Below are positions 14,193 to 14,206 of a DNA stretch of 14,206 nucleotides, one piece after another. The stretch's first letter is position 1. Each line of letters starts with the position of its first letter. The DNA lies in the NCBI GenBank assembly GCA_021821425.1, contig JAKACL010000043.1:1-14206 (forward strand), in the 5' to 3' direction. Source of the DNA: Pseudomonadota bacterium (GTDB taxonomy: Bacteria > Pseudomonadota > Gammaproteobacteria > Burkholderiales > Thiobacillaceae). The notes under the pieces were generated by a model, which searched no databases, was not told the origin of the DNA, and worked only from the letters and a program-made list of their open reading frames with translations. Position numbers and translations under genes: made by a program.

Positions 14193-14206
14193 ATGACCGG
14201 CCGCCC
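14193..14206 (+). CDS. Possible start of a further gene (four codons visible)
   Basis: An ATG at 14193 follows the peroxiredoxin-like stop by one base, with AGGA about eight bases upstream. Only M-T-G-R is visible before the window ends, so neither the identity nor the reality of this gene can be judged; the spacing would fit a co-transcribed neighbour. Confidence 0.3.

Overview
GC-rich (roughly two-thirds G+C by eye) chromosomal DNA from a proteobacterium, most likely a betaproteobacterium of the Thiobacillus/Nitrosomonadales type. The basis is a membrane-anchored cytochrome c5-like protein, a classical kinase-fold/GNAT ArgA, an RsmE, a YbiT-type ABC-F protein, a DUF971 protein and PhnD-like plus GGDEF/EAL signalling. 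The taxonomic call is inference. No insertion sequence, integrase, CRISPR array or phage gene was seen, and nearly every base is accounted for.

Layout. (1) 1-574, minus: 5' part of a c-type cytochrome gene running off the left edge. (2) 575-720: divergent promoter region, with a G-quadruplex-type G-run array between the two -35 boxes. (3) 721-797, plus: tRNA-Arg(CCG). (4) 900-5310, plus: tightly packed row of DUF971 protein, radical SAM protein ending in a CCAEP tail, ATP-grasp ligase, fructosamine-kinase-family kinase and LEA14-like lipoprotein. (5) 5323-7667, minus: ybiT followed by an overlapping Rossmann-fold oxidoreductase-like gene. (6) 7732-12745, minus: argA, a PhnD-like periplasmic binding protein and a 923-residue PAS-PAS-GGDEF-EAL receptor, each joined to the next by stop/start overlap. 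(7) 12860-13588, minus: rsmE, closed by a good intrinsic terminator. (8) 13634-14191, plus: thioredoxin-fold peroxiredoxin-like protein, with a possible further start at the right edge.

How the genes may work together. The most unusual block is region 4. A radical SAM enzyme with the conserved CCAEP C-terminus (the cysteine counterpart of CUAEP selenoproteins) is packed with an ATP-grasp ligase and a small-molecule kinase, which looks like an uncharacterised biosynthetic or modification pathway. In region 6, a soluble periplasmic sensor is translationally coupled to a c-di-GMP synthase/phosphodiesterase receptor, and both sit downstream of the first enzyme of arginine biosynthesis. This suggests a ligand-sensing c-di-GMP module. 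These functional links are inferred from gene order and motifs only.
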